DNA of 64,000 nt, from contig NZ_PQHW01000023.1 of the NCBI RefSeq assembly GCF_003385215.1, positions 1 through 64,000 on the forward strand, read 5' to 3'. The notes beneath the pieces were generated by a model that saw nothing but the letters and a program-made list of their open reading frames with translations, was not told the DNA's origin and did no database searches. The position numbers and the translations under genes are program-made. Shown piece by piece: positions 7,875-15,739 of this stretch. Source of the DNA: Amycolatopsis thermalba (GTDB lineage Bacteria > Actinomycetota > Actinomycetes > Mycobacteriales > Pseudonocardiaceae). Each line of letters begins with the position of its first letter. The first letter of the stretch is position 1.

Positions 7875-8816
7875 ATGCGAGTGATCGAGGTGGAGCGGTT
7901 CGGCGGTCCCGAGGTGCTGCGGGTGAAGACGGTGCCCGACCCGCACCCGGGGCCGGGGCAGGTCGTGATCGAGGTGAAGGTGGCGGGCGTGTTGTCGATC
8001 GACACGGTGATCCGCCGGGGTGAGGCCGGGCACCTGTTCCCGGTGACGCCGCCGTACGTGCCCGGGGTGGGGGCGGCCGGTCAGGTCACCGAGATCGGCG
8101 AGGGGGTCGACCCGTCGTGGTGCGGGGAGTGGGTGCTGGCCGACGTCGACGGCGGCGGGTACGCCGAACAGGTGGTGGCGACGCCGGATCAGCTGATCCG
8201 CATCCCCGCCGGGGTGGGGCTGCGGGAGGCGATGGCGCTGCTGCACGACGGGTCGACGGCGCTGGCGGTGTTCGAACGGGTGGCCGTCCAGCGCGATGAG
8301 CGGGTGCTGGTGCAGCCGGCCGGGGGTGGGCTGGGCAGCCTGCTGGTGCAGCTCGCGCACGCGGCGGGCGCGCGGGTGATCGGCGCGGCGCGGGGCGCGG
8401 AGAAGCTGGAGACGGTGCGGGCGCTGGGTGCGGACGCGGTGGTGGACTACAGCGAGCCGGGGTGGGCTTCGCGGGTCGGCCCGGTGGACGTGGCGTTCGA
8501 CGGCGTGGGCGGCGACCTGGGCCGGGCAGCCGCGGAGCTGGTCGTGCCCGGTGGCCGGTACTCCAGCTACGGGTGGGCCGGGGGCGCGCCCGTCGCGGTG
8601 GACGAGGTGAAGCCGGACGTGACGGCCTACGGGCTGGAACAGCTGCACGACTACGCGCCCGGCCGCCACGACCGGGCGGAACGGATGCTGCGCCTGGCCG
8701 CCCGGGGCGCCGTGCGGACGGTCATCGGGCAGACCTTCCCGCTCACCCACGCCGCCGACGCGCACCGGGCGCTGGAAGACCGCGCCGCGAAGGGGAAGAC
8801 GCTGCTGCTGATCTAG
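7875..8816 (+). CDS. Zinc-independent quinone oxidoreductase (MDR family)
   Basis: A 313-residue medium-chain dehydrogenase/reductase of the quinone oxidoreductase (QOR) type. I chose the ATG at 7875 (MRVIEVERFGGPEVLRV), the canonical N-terminus. The N-terminal GroES-like domain lacks the zinc-ligand cysteines of alcohol dehydrogenases. The Rossmann fold carries an altered NADPH motif, QPAGGGLGSLLVQLAHAAGA, where AGxGGVG is usual, followed by the typical GAARGAEKLE strand. It probably reduces quinones or enals using NADPH. The upstream neighbour is the divergent universal stress gene, so a role in redox stress is plausible but not shown. Confidence 0.85.
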   Translation: MRVIEVERFGGPEVLRVKTVPDPHPGPGQVVIEVKVAGVLSIDTVIRRGEAGHLFPVTPPYVPGVGAAGQVTEIGEGVDPSWCGEWVLADVDGGGYAEQVVATPDQLIRIPAGVGLREAMALLHDGSTALAVFERVAVQRDERVLVQPAGGGLGSLLVQLAHAAGARVIGAARGAEKLETVRALGADAVVDYSEPGWASRVGPVDVAFDGVGGDLGRAAAELVVPGGRYSSYGWAGGAPVAVDEVKPDVTAYGLEQLHDYAPGRHDRAERMLRLAARGAVRTVIGQTFPLTHAADAHRALEDRAAKGKTLLLI

Positions 8817-8846
8817 CCACGGCGGTGACGCCTGCACCGGCCGGGC

Positions 8847-9881
8847 TCACTCGTCGCGGTGGAACTCCGCTCGCACGCCCAGCAGCCGCACCGGGCGGGT
8901 CCACTCGAAACGGTCCAACAGGGACAGTGCGGCGCGCTCGATCTCGGCGTGGTCGCTCGTCGGCGCGGGCAGGGTGACGCTGCGGGTGTAGGTGAGGAAC
9001 GGCTTGAACCGCACCTTGACCCCGATCCGCACCGCCGGGCGGCCCTCGGCCAGGACGTCCTCGGCGACCCGCGCCGCCAGCACCGACACCTGCGCCTCCA
9101 CCGACGCGCGGTCCTCCAGATCCGTCTGGAAGGTCGTCTCCCGGCTGCGTGAGCGCGCCAGGTACGGCGTCGCCGTCACCTCGGTGTCGCCGGCGCCCTG
9201 GGCGAGCAGCCGGTACCACGGCCCCATCGTCGGCCCGAAGCGCGCCGCCAGCTCGTCCGGGTCGGCGGTGCCCAGGTGCCGCACGGTGGTCAGCCCCGCC
9301 GCCGCGAGCTTCTTCGCCGTCTTGCGCCCGATCCCCCACAGCGCGTCGGTCGGCCGGTCGGCCATCACCTCGACCCAGTTCGCGCGCGTCAGCCGGTAGA
9401 TCCCGCCCGGCTTGGCGAACCCGGTCGCGATCTTGGCCCGCACCTTGTTGTCGCCGATCCCGACGGCGCAGGACATCCCGGTCCGCTCGGCCACCCGCTG
9501 CTTGACCTCCGCCGCCAGCGCCTCCGGATCGCCGGTCCGGGCCCCCAGGAACGCCTCGTCCCACCCGATCACCTCGACGACCACCGGGAAGGTCCGCAGC
9601 GTCGCCATCACGCGCTCCGAGACCTCTTCGTAGGCCTCCTTGTCGACCGGCAGGAACACCGCGTCCGGGCACCGCCAGGCCGCCAGCCGCAGCGGCATGC
9701 CCGACTGGATGCCGAACTCGCGGGCCTCGTACGAGGCGGTGGCCACCACGGCCCGCTCGGCCGGGTCGCCGGATCCGCCGACCACCACCGGCTTGCCGCG
9801 CAGCTCGGGGTGCCGCGCGACCTCGACCGCCGCGATGAACTGGTCCAGGTCCACGTGCAGGACCCAGTTGTCCGGGCACAC
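8847..9881 (-). CDS. dinB2: Y-family DNA polymerase IV, DinB2-like
   Basis: A 344-residue Y-family polymerase. The catalytic carboxylates are in HVDLDQF (near residues 9-15) and in VIGWDEAFLG, where GWDE replaces the common SxDE. The palm, fingers, HhH segment (DALWGIGRKTAKKLAAAG) and little-finger domain are all present. The sequence resembles M. tuberculosis DinP/Rv3056 and M. smegmatis DinB2 as I remember them. At the steric-gate position, normally Phe or Tyr, it has isoleucine (DLDQFIAAVE). Mycobacterial DinB2, with leucine there, is known to insert ribonucleotides, so this enzyme may share that property. The C-terminus ends without an obvious beta-clamp motif. GTG start. Confidence 0.88.
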   Translation of the reverse strand: MCPDNWVLHVDLDQFIAAVEVARHPELRGKPVVVGGSGDPAERAVVATASYEAREFGIQSGMPLRLAAWRCPDAVFLPVDKEAYEEVSERVMATLRTFPVVVEVIGWDEAFLGARTGDPEALAAEVKQRVAERTGMSCAVGIGDNKVRAKIATGFAKPGGIYRLTRANWVEVMADRPTDALWGIGRKTAKKLAAAGLTTVRHLGTADPDELAARFGPTMGPWYRLLAQGAGDTEVTATPYLARSRSRETTFQTDLEDRASVEAQVSVLAARVAEDVLAEGRPAVRIGVKVRFKPFLTYTRSVTLPAPTSDHAEIERAALSLLDRFEWTRPVRLLGVRAEFHRDE

Positions 9882-9891
9882 GCGGTCCAGG

Positions 9892-10200
9892 CTAGCCGGA
9901 CAGCTCGATCTCCAGCGACAGCAACCGCGAGCTCAGCCCCTTGCCGTGGGTGTCCAGCGCGAGCGACGTGGTGACCCCGCCGCCGAGCGCCTGCCGGCAC
10001 CGGAACTGCAGCGCGCACAGCTTCGGCAGCGCGTACCGGACGACCTCGCCGCGCACCTGGCCGGCCAGGTGCTCCCGGACCCGCTCCGCGGTCACCTCGC
10101 GCGCCAGGTCCGCGAAGTGCCGGTCGTCGTAGGGGAACAGCGACAGGATCGACGTGTCGCCCTTGTCGCCCGCCCGGCAGTGCGCGATCTCGTGCAGCAT
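9892..10200 (-). CDS. AtuA-associated small subunit (AtuA ferredoxin-like fold domain)
   Basis: A 102-residue protein beginning MLHEIAHCRAGDKGDTSILS. HCRAGDKGD is the hallmark start of the C-terminal domain of longer AtuA proteins. Here it is a separate gene whose ATG overlaps the stop of the AtuA-like gene by one base (TGATG), so the two are translationally coupled and presumably form one complex. It ends 11 bp before the dinB2 reading frame. There is no iron-sulfur cysteine pattern despite the fold name used for this domain. The biochemical reaction is not established to my knowledge. Confidence 0.75.
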   Translation of the reverse strand: MLHEIAHCRAGDKGDTSILSLFPYDDRHFADLAREVTAERVREHLAGQVRGEVVRYALPKLCALQFRCRQALGGGVTTSLALDTHGKGLSSRLLSLEIELSG

Positions 10201-11498
10201 CACCCGCACGGCGGACCTCCGAACACGGTCACCGCGGGCTCCACCCGGTCCCGGTCGATCAACGTGGACACGATCCCGATCACCTCCGTCACCGCCGTCC
10301 GGACGCCCCCGCCGCCGGCCGGCCCGTTCGTGTAGAGCGCCTCCACCTCGTGGCAGACGACCTCGGCCCCGGCCCGGTCCGCGGCCGACGCGGCGACCCG
10401 CAACCGGCACTCCGGCGACCCCTCCGCGCCGAGCACGTCGGCCCGGACCCGCACCGGCGCGCCCGCGAGCCGCCGCGCGACCACCTCCCCGGCCAGCTCG
10501 GCGCGGGCCCGGGCGCCCGGACCCTGGTAGGAGATCCCGGCCTCGGCCCGCCACCCGGCGCGGTAGCCGACGCTGACCTTCAACCGCTCGGGCCGCGCCC
10601 GGCCGGCCGCGCCGCGCACCGCCACCCGGTCCGGCCCGGTCTCGGTGACCGTCACCTCGCGCAGGTCGAGCGTGACGTCCGGGGTCAGGTAGGCGGTGGG
10701 GTCGGTGACCTCGTAGAGCAGCTGTTCCCGCACCGTCGCCCGCGACACCAGGCCGCCGGTGCCTGCCGGCTTGGACACCTCGACACCGCCGTCGGCACGC
10801 ACGTCGGCGAACGGGAAACCCAGCTCGGCCAGGCCGGGCACGTTCTTGCGGCCGGGGTCGGCGAAGTAGCCGCCGGTGAGCTGGCCGGCGCACTCCAGCA
10901 GGTGCCCGGCCACGGTCCCGGCCGCCATCGCCGCCGGATCGCGCAGGTCCCAGCCGAGCCGCTGGGCCAGGGGCGCGGTGAACAGCGACGGATCGGCGAC
11001 CCGGCCGGTGAGCACCACCTGGGCGCCGGTGTCCAGCGCGGGCAGGATCTGCTCGGCGCCGAGGTAGGCGTTGGCGGACACGAGCTCACCGTGCGCGGCG
11101 AGCGGACGGCCGGTCTCCAGGGCGGGGGCGGCCGGGTCGATCCGGTCGAGCACGTCGTCCCCGGTCAGCACCGCGACACCCAGCCCGAGCCCGAGGCGGT
11201 CCGCCAGATCCGCGGTCACCCGGCCGGCGGCGAGGGGGTTCGCCGCGCCCATGTTGGTGATCACCCGCACGCCGCGGGCGGCGGTGATCGGCAGCAGGCG
11301 TTCGAACCGGGCCACCAGCCGCGGATCGTAACCGGCTGACGGGTCGGCCAGCCGGCGCTGCTGGCCGAGCGCGATCGTCCGTTCCGCCAGGCACTCCAGC
11401 ACGAGGTCGGCCAGGTCCCCGTCGCGGGCGAGCGCCTCCGCGGGCTCGAACCGGTCCCCGGCGAACCCCGCTCCCCCACCGATCCGCACGCAGTTCAT
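10200..11498 (-). CDS. AtuA family protein (DUF1446), large subunit
   Basis: A 432-residue protein of the acyclic terpene utilisation AtuA family. Conserved elements are IGGGAGFAGDR at the N-terminus, ITNMGAANP near residue 85, the VLTGRVADPSLF segment near residue 170, and HLLECAGQLTGGYF. In Pseudomonas AtuA one ~600-residue chain carries this domain plus a ~100-residue C-terminal domain. Here those are two overlapping genes. The start at ATG 11498 overlaps the stop of the upstream CitMHS transporter by 4 bp. The family occurs in citronellol and acyl-CoA catabolism clusters, but its exact reaction is unclear. The pairing with a carboxylate transporter suggests breakdown of an organic acid. 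Confidence 0.82.
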   Translation of the reverse strand: MNCVRIGGGAGFAGDRFEPAEALARDGDLADLVLECLAERTIALGQQRRLADPSAGYDPRLVARFERLLPITAARGVRVITNMGAANPLAAGRVTADLADRLGLGLGVAVLTGDDVLDRIDPAAPALETGRPLAAHGELVSANAYLGAEQILPALDTGAQVVLTGRVADPSLFTAPLAQRLGWDLRDPAAMAAGTVAGHLLECAGQLTGGYFADPGRKNVPGLAELGFPFADVRADGGVEVSKPAGTGGLVSRATVREQLLYEVTDPTAYLTPDVTLDLREVTVTETGPDRVAVRGAAGRARPERLKVSVGYRAGWRAEAGISYQGPGARARAELAGEVVARRLAGAPVRVRADVLGAEGSPECRLRVAASAADRAGAEVVCHEVEALYTNGPAGGGGVRTAVTEVIGIVSTLIDRDRVEPAVTVFGGPPCG

Positions 11499-12787
11499 GC
11501 ACTCCCCTGGATCGCGCCCGTGGCGAGGGCGACGGCGGTCATGACGACAGTCGTGCCGAACGCCCACTTGAAGACGAACCGCTGGTGCTCGCCCAGATCC
11601 ACGCCCGTCAAGCCGAGCAGGATGAACGTGGACGCGGTCAGCGGGCTGAGCGGGAACCCGGTGGTCATCTGCCCGAGCAGCGCGGCGCGGGCGATCTCCG
11701 CCGGATCGCCGCCGAGCGCCGCGCTCGTCTCGGCGAGCACCGGCATCACCCCGAAGTAGTAGGCGTCCGGGGTGAACACCAGGCTCAGCGGCATCCCGGT
11801 CAGCGCGGTGAGCACGGGCAGCGCGCCACCGGCCCAGTCCGGCACGACGCCCACCAGCGCACGCGCCATCGCCTCGATCATCCCGGTGCCGGACAGGACG
11901 CCGGTGAACACCCCGGCGGCGAAGATCATCGTGGTCACCAGCACCACGTTGTGCCCGTGCCGCTCGAACAGCTCCTGCTGCCGGCTCCGCTTCGGATGGT
12001 TGACCAGCAGGGCGAGCACGAACGCGCCGACGAACAGCACCTCCAGCTTCGCCACCTGGGCCAGCAGGGCGGCGACCAGGGCGAGGGTCAGCACGACGTT
12101 GGCCCAGTACCGCACGCGATCGGCGCGGGTGCGCTCCACCGAAGCGGCCGGGATCTCGCCGTCGAGGTCGAGCACGCCGATCCGCCTGCGCTCGGCGCGG
12201 CCGATCAGCCACGCGGCGAGGAGCACCCAGGCGATCCCGGCCAGCATCGCGGGCAGCAGCGGCAGGAAGATCCGCCCGCTGTCGGCGTTCAGCGCCGCCA
12301 TCGCCCGCGCGGTCGGGCCGCCCCACGGGACCAGGTTCATCACGCCGGCGCCGAGGGCGACGACCCCGGCGAGCACCAGCCGCCGCATCCCGAGCCGCTG
12401 GTACAGCGGGAGCAGCGCGGACACGGTGATCAGGAACGTCGAGGCGCCGTCGCCGTCGAGGGCGACCAGCACGGTGAGCGCGGCGGTGCCGACCGTGATC
12501 TTCAGCGGATCACCCTTCGCCCACCGCAGGATCCGTCGCACGGCCGGGTCGAACAGGCCGGCGTCGATCATCAGGCAGAAGTACAGGACCGCGAAGGTGA
12601 TCATGATCGCGACCGGGGCGACGGTGGTGAGCCCCTTGCCGATCAGCTCGCCCAGACGCGGGGCCGCGCCCACGGCGAGCGCGGCCACCACCGGGACCAC
12701 GGTGAGCGCCAGCAGGACCGAGACGCGGCGCGAGAGCACCCCGGCGAGGAACACGCCGATCGTCAGAAAGCCCGCCAGGGCAAGCAT
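11495..12787 (-). CDS. CitMHS-family (citrate/divalent metal) transporter
   Basis: A 430-residue integral membrane protein with about 11-12 hydrophobic helices. CitMHS/ion-transporter superfamily features include VALDGDGASTFLITVSALLP in the first half and MPLSLVFTPDAYYFGVMPVL with FPLSPLTASTFILLGLTGVDLG in the second. Members such as Bacillus CitM take up citrate complexed with Mg2+ or other divalent cations using the proton gradient. I chose ATG 12787 (MLALAGFLTIGVF); a longer start at 12862 would add a polar, poorly hydrophobic tail. It is first in the operon with the AtuA pair and divergent from a LysR gene. The true substrate may be another hydroxycarboxylate. Confidence 0.85.
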   Translation of the reverse strand: MLALAGFLTIGVFLAGVLSRRVSVLLALTVVPVVAALAVGAAPRLGELIGKGLTTVAPVAIMITFAVLYFCLMIDAGLFDPAVRRILRWAKGDPLKITVGTAALTVLVALDGDGASTFLITVSALLPLYQRLGMRRLVLAGVVALGAGVMNLVPWGGPTARAMAALNADSGRIFLPLLPAMLAGIAWVLLAAWLIGRAERRRIGVLDLDGEIPAASVERTRADRVRYWANVVLTLALVAALLAQVAKLEVLFVGAFVLALLVNHPKRSRQQELFERHGHNVVLVTTMIFAAGVFTGVLSGTGMIEAMARALVGVVPDWAGGALPVLTALTGMPLSLVFTPDAYYFGVMPVLAETSAALGGDPAEIARAALLGQMTTGFPLSPLTASTFILLGLTGVDLGEHQRFVFKWAFGTTVVMTAVALATGAIQGSA

Positions 12788-12869
12788 CTCGGGGACCTCC
12801 AGTGCGCTGTCGACGATGACGCCTGCCGACTCTGCGGCATCACAGCTATCGAGGTCAAACAAGAGTTCC

Positions 12870-12883
12870 GCATAGACTCATGC
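12870..12883. promoter_or_regulatory. Possible LysR-type operator (GCAT-N6-ATGC)
   Basis: A short dyad, gcat at 12870-12873 and atgc at 12880-12883, lies in the 99-bp divergent spacer between the CitMHS transporter and the LysR gene, ending 3 bp before the regulator's start codon. Position fits autoregulation; the sequence match is short. Confidence 0.3.
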
Positions 12884-12886
12884 GTC

Positions 12887-13897
12887 ATGCGCATGGATCT
12901 GACGGTGCAGCAGCTCCGGGCCGTGGTCGAGGTGGCCGACGCCGGCGGGTTCACCACGGCCGCCCAGCGGCTGCACCTGGCCCAGTCGTCGCTGAGCCGC
13001 ACGGTCGCCGAGGTCGAACGCAAGGTGGGCGTGCCGCTGTTCGAGCGCACCACCCGGCGGCTGGTGCCCACCGCCGAGGGCGTGGAGTTCACCCGGATCG
13101 CCCGGGAGGTCCTGGTCTCGTTCGACGCCGGGCTGCGGCACTTCACCGGATTCCTCGCCGGCACGCGCGGGCACGTCCGGGTGGCGACCCTGCCGTCGCT
13201 GGCCGCGATCCTGCTGCCGCCGGTGATCGCCCGCTACCGGCGGGAGCTGCCGGACGTCGAACTGTCCATCGAGGACTGCCTGTCCGACGAGGTGCTCACC
13301 CGGGTCCGCTCCGGCGCGGTGGACCTCGCGGTCACGGTCGCCGGCGAGCCGCCCGGCGACCTGGAGGTGCGGCCGCTGGCGGCCGACGAGTGCTGCTGCG
13401 TCTTCCCGCCCGGCCACCCCTTCGCGGACGCGGAAACGCTGACCTGGCAGGACATCTCCGGTGAGCCGTTCATCGCGTTCTCCCCCGGCAGCAGCATCCG
13501 GCCGCTGGTGGACCACGCGCTCGCCGGGGCCGGGGTCGTGCCCGGCCGCACCATCGAGGCACGCAACATCGCCGCCGTCGCCGGGCTCGCCGCGGCCGGG
13601 CTGGGCGTGTCCGCGATCCCCGGCCTGGTGCTGCCGCTGGTCGCCTTCGCCGGGCTGCGCCACCGGCCGCTGGACGGGCCGCGCGCCGAGCGCACGATCG
13701 CCCTGGTGCGCGACCCGTCCCGGCCGCGGCCGCCGGCCGTCGCCGCGTTCACCGAAGCCCTGCTGCGGGCCCGGGACCGCGGCGACGGCCTGCCGGATCA
13801 CGCGTGCTGGCTCACCCGCCGTGGCAGTGGCCCTGCGCCGAGGGCGGCACGTCCAGCGTCGGGTTCCGGTCGAAGAAACCGACCGGCTTCAGCTTGA
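12887..13897 (+). CDS. LysR-family regulator of the CitMHS/AtuA operon
   Basis: A 336-residue LysR-type regulator starting at ATG 12887 (a second ATG at 12893 is possible). The N-terminal HTH is LTVQQLRAVVEVADAGGFTT to QSSLSRTVAEVE, and the effector-binding domain follows from about residue 95 (GHVRVATLPSLAAILLPP). It is divergent from the transporter/AtuA operon, the classic arrangement for a LysR regulator and its target. The C-terminus is ~35 residues longer than usual, an Arg/Ser/Pro-rich tail encoded opposite the 3' end of the copper amine oxidase gene (86-bp antisense overlap). The tail probably arose by loss of the original stop codon. Confidence 0.85.
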   Translation: MRMDLTVQQLRAVVEVADAGGFTTAAQRLHLAQSSLSRTVAEVERKVGVPLFERTTRRLVPTAEGVEFTRIAREVLVSFDAGLRHFTGFLAGTRGHVRVATLPSLAAILLPPVIARYRRELPDVELSIEDCLSDEVLTRVRSGAVDLAVTVAGEPPGDLEVRPLAADECCCVFPPGHPFADAETLTWQDISGEPFIAFSPGSSIRPLVDHALAGAGVVPGRTIEARNIAAVAGLAAAGLGVSAIPGLVLPLVAFAGLRHRPLDGPRAERTIALVRDPSRPRPPAVAAFTEALLRARDRGDGLPDHACWLTRRGSGPAPRAARPASGSGRRNRPASA

Positions 13898-15728
13898 ACC
13901 CGGTGTAGTCCACGGGCATCACCGGCCAGTCCTCCGGGCGCGGGAAGTGCGTCAGCCCGAAGGTGTGCCACAGCACGATGTCCTCGCCGTCGATGTCCCG
14001 GTCGGCCGCCGTCCACGCGGGCAGCCCGGCCCCGCCGGGGTTCTGGTTCACCAGGTCCCCGGCCGGATAGCGCTCGGCGGCGTCGTAGCGGGTCACCCAC
14101 AGGTGCTTCGTCGCGAACGTCGCCCGCGCGTGCACCGACGACGACTCGTCCGCCAGCAGCGTCGGCTGCCCCTCCGGGTACAGCACGTACGCCGGGTTGC
14201 GGCCGAAGCGGTTCCGCCGCTCCGGGTTGACGATGTGCCACACCCGGCCACGGGTGTTGTCGGCCGCACGCGCCGCCTCGGACTCCCGGGCCAGCCGCGT
14301 GCGGGCCTCGCGGAAGGCGTTGCCGTACGGGTTGGCCTCGCTCACCGGCACCCGCACCGCGTCGACCTCGTCCACCGCGTTGCGGTCACCGTCGACGCTG
14401 ACGTCCAGCCGCGCGCAGAACAGGTGCTGGTGGTAGGGCGCGCCCAGGCCGGGCGCCATCTCGGTCGCGTACTCGTGCCCCTCCGCCGGGTAGGCCGAGG
14501 TGAACGTGATGCCGGTGGCCTTCGCCTCCAGCTCGATCGTGCCGTCGAGGTAGAAGTACCAGTAGAAGCCGTAGTCGTAGTTGCCGATCGTGGTGAAGAA
14601 CGACACCACCAGCCGCCGCTGCCGCCGCGTCTCGTGCGAGCCGGCGAACATGTCGCTGTGCTTCCACAGCACGCCGAAGTCCTCTTCGTGCATGCAGATC
14701 GCGTTGCGGATGGTGCGCGGCTCGCCGAGGTCGTCGGCCACCACGGCGTCGAAGTAGCGGATCTCGCCCAGGCAGTCGCAGCCCAGCTCCAGCGAGTTGG
14801 TGTAGCGGGCGAACATGTACTCGCCGCAGTCGAAGTAGTTCTGCCAGAACCGCACCGGCGACGGGTCGGCGTAGGGCACCACCATCTCGGCCACCGACGC
14901 CCGGTACAGCACCGGCCGCTCGTGGAACGCGATCTGGTGCAGGGTCAGGCCTTCCCGCTCGTTGAAGCCCAGCCGCAGGTCCCAGTTCTCCCACCGCACC
15001 CGGCTGCCCTCGACCGTGAAGCTCGGGCCCTCGGGCTGGGTGATCTCGATCGGCTTGAGCGTGGTGCGGTGCGGCCCGGTCTGCGCCGGGTCGTCGAAGT
15101 TGCCCGGCTCGGCCGGCACCGGCAGGTCCCGGTGGTCGATCACCCGCGTCACCGCGCGGGCGGTCAGGTCGACGTAGGCGACCAGCCCGTCCACCGGGTG
15201 CGCCCACGGGTGGTCCTTGGCGTGCAGCTGCTGGAAGCCCAGCGCCCGCACCACGCGCCGCCCGGTCTCCTCCGGGTGGTCGTAGGCGCCCGCGGACAGC
15301 GGCACCGCGCGCACCGTGGCGGGGTCGAGGCCGCGCCTGCGCAGCGCCTCGGTCCACCGCGGTTCGGCGTTCAGGATGTCCTCGATCAGCTCGAACTCGG
15401 TGTCGATGATCGGCGGCTGGCCGTCGGTGACCGGGTCGATCTCCCGCAGCTCGTCCACAGTGGACCGGGTGACCGACACGACCACGTCCGTCGACGTGCC
15501 GTCGGCCAGGTCGAGCAGGATCGCCCGGAACCGGCGGTCCACGTCGTCGCCCGGCTGGTGGGCGCGCACCGCCGCCTTGTCCGGCTCCTCCAGCGCGAGG
15601 AAGGCGAACCGGGCGGATTCGCCCAGCAGCCCGGCGGCGGCGAGGATCTCGCGGACGGCGCGCACCTCCCCGGCGGTCATCGGGTCCAGCGGGTGCGCGG
15701 TGGTGATGCGTTCTTCGGCGAGTGTCAT
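13812..15728 (-). CDS. Copper amine oxidase (TPQ-containing primary-amine oxidase)
   Basis: A 638-residue copper amine oxidase, normal length for the bacterial enzymes. The topaquinone precursor tyrosine is in TIGNYDYGFYWYF (the first Y of NYDY). The copper ligands are seen in YHQHLF and in GLTHFPRPEDWPVMP. The catalytic-base aspartate lies in the YFDCGEYMF region. The enzyme deaminates primary amines such as tyramine, phenethylamine or histamine to the aldehyde, giving ammonia and H2O2. Many relatives lack a signal peptide and act in the cytoplasm, and none is visible here. The ATG at 15728 is 11 bp after the amine permease reading frame, so the two are co-transcribed. The C-terminus ends HCHGG, a histidine-rich tail. 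Confidence 0.93.
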   Translation of the reverse strand: MTLAEERITTAHPLDPMTAGEVRAVREILAAAGLLGESARFAFLALEEPDKAAVRAHQPGDDVDRRFRAILLDLADGTSTDVVVSVTRSTVDELREIDPVTDGQPPIIDTEFELIEDILNAEPRWTEALRRRGLDPATVRAVPLSAGAYDHPEETGRRVVRALGFQQLHAKDHPWAHPVDGLVAYVDLTARAVTRVIDHRDLPVPAEPGNFDDPAQTGPHRTTLKPIEITQPEGPSFTVEGSRVRWENWDLRLGFNEREGLTLHQIAFHERPVLYRASVAEMVVPYADPSPVRFWQNYFDCGEYMFARYTNSLELGCDCLGEIRYFDAVVADDLGEPRTIRNAICMHEEDFGVLWKHSDMFAGSHETRRQRRLVVSFFTTIGNYDYGFYWYFYLDGTIELEAKATGITFTSAYPAEGHEYATEMAPGLGAPYHQHLFCARLDVSVDGDRNAVDEVDAVRVPVSEANPYGNAFREARTRLARESEAARAADNTRGRVWHIVNPERRNRFGRNPAYVLYPEGQPTLLADESSSVHARATFATKHLWVTRYDAAERYPAGDLVNQNPGGAGLPAWTAADRDIDGEDIVLWHTFGLTHFPRPEDWPVMPVDYTGFKLKPVGFFDRNPTLDVPPSAQGHCHGG

Positions 15729-15739
15729 CGGCGATCCTT

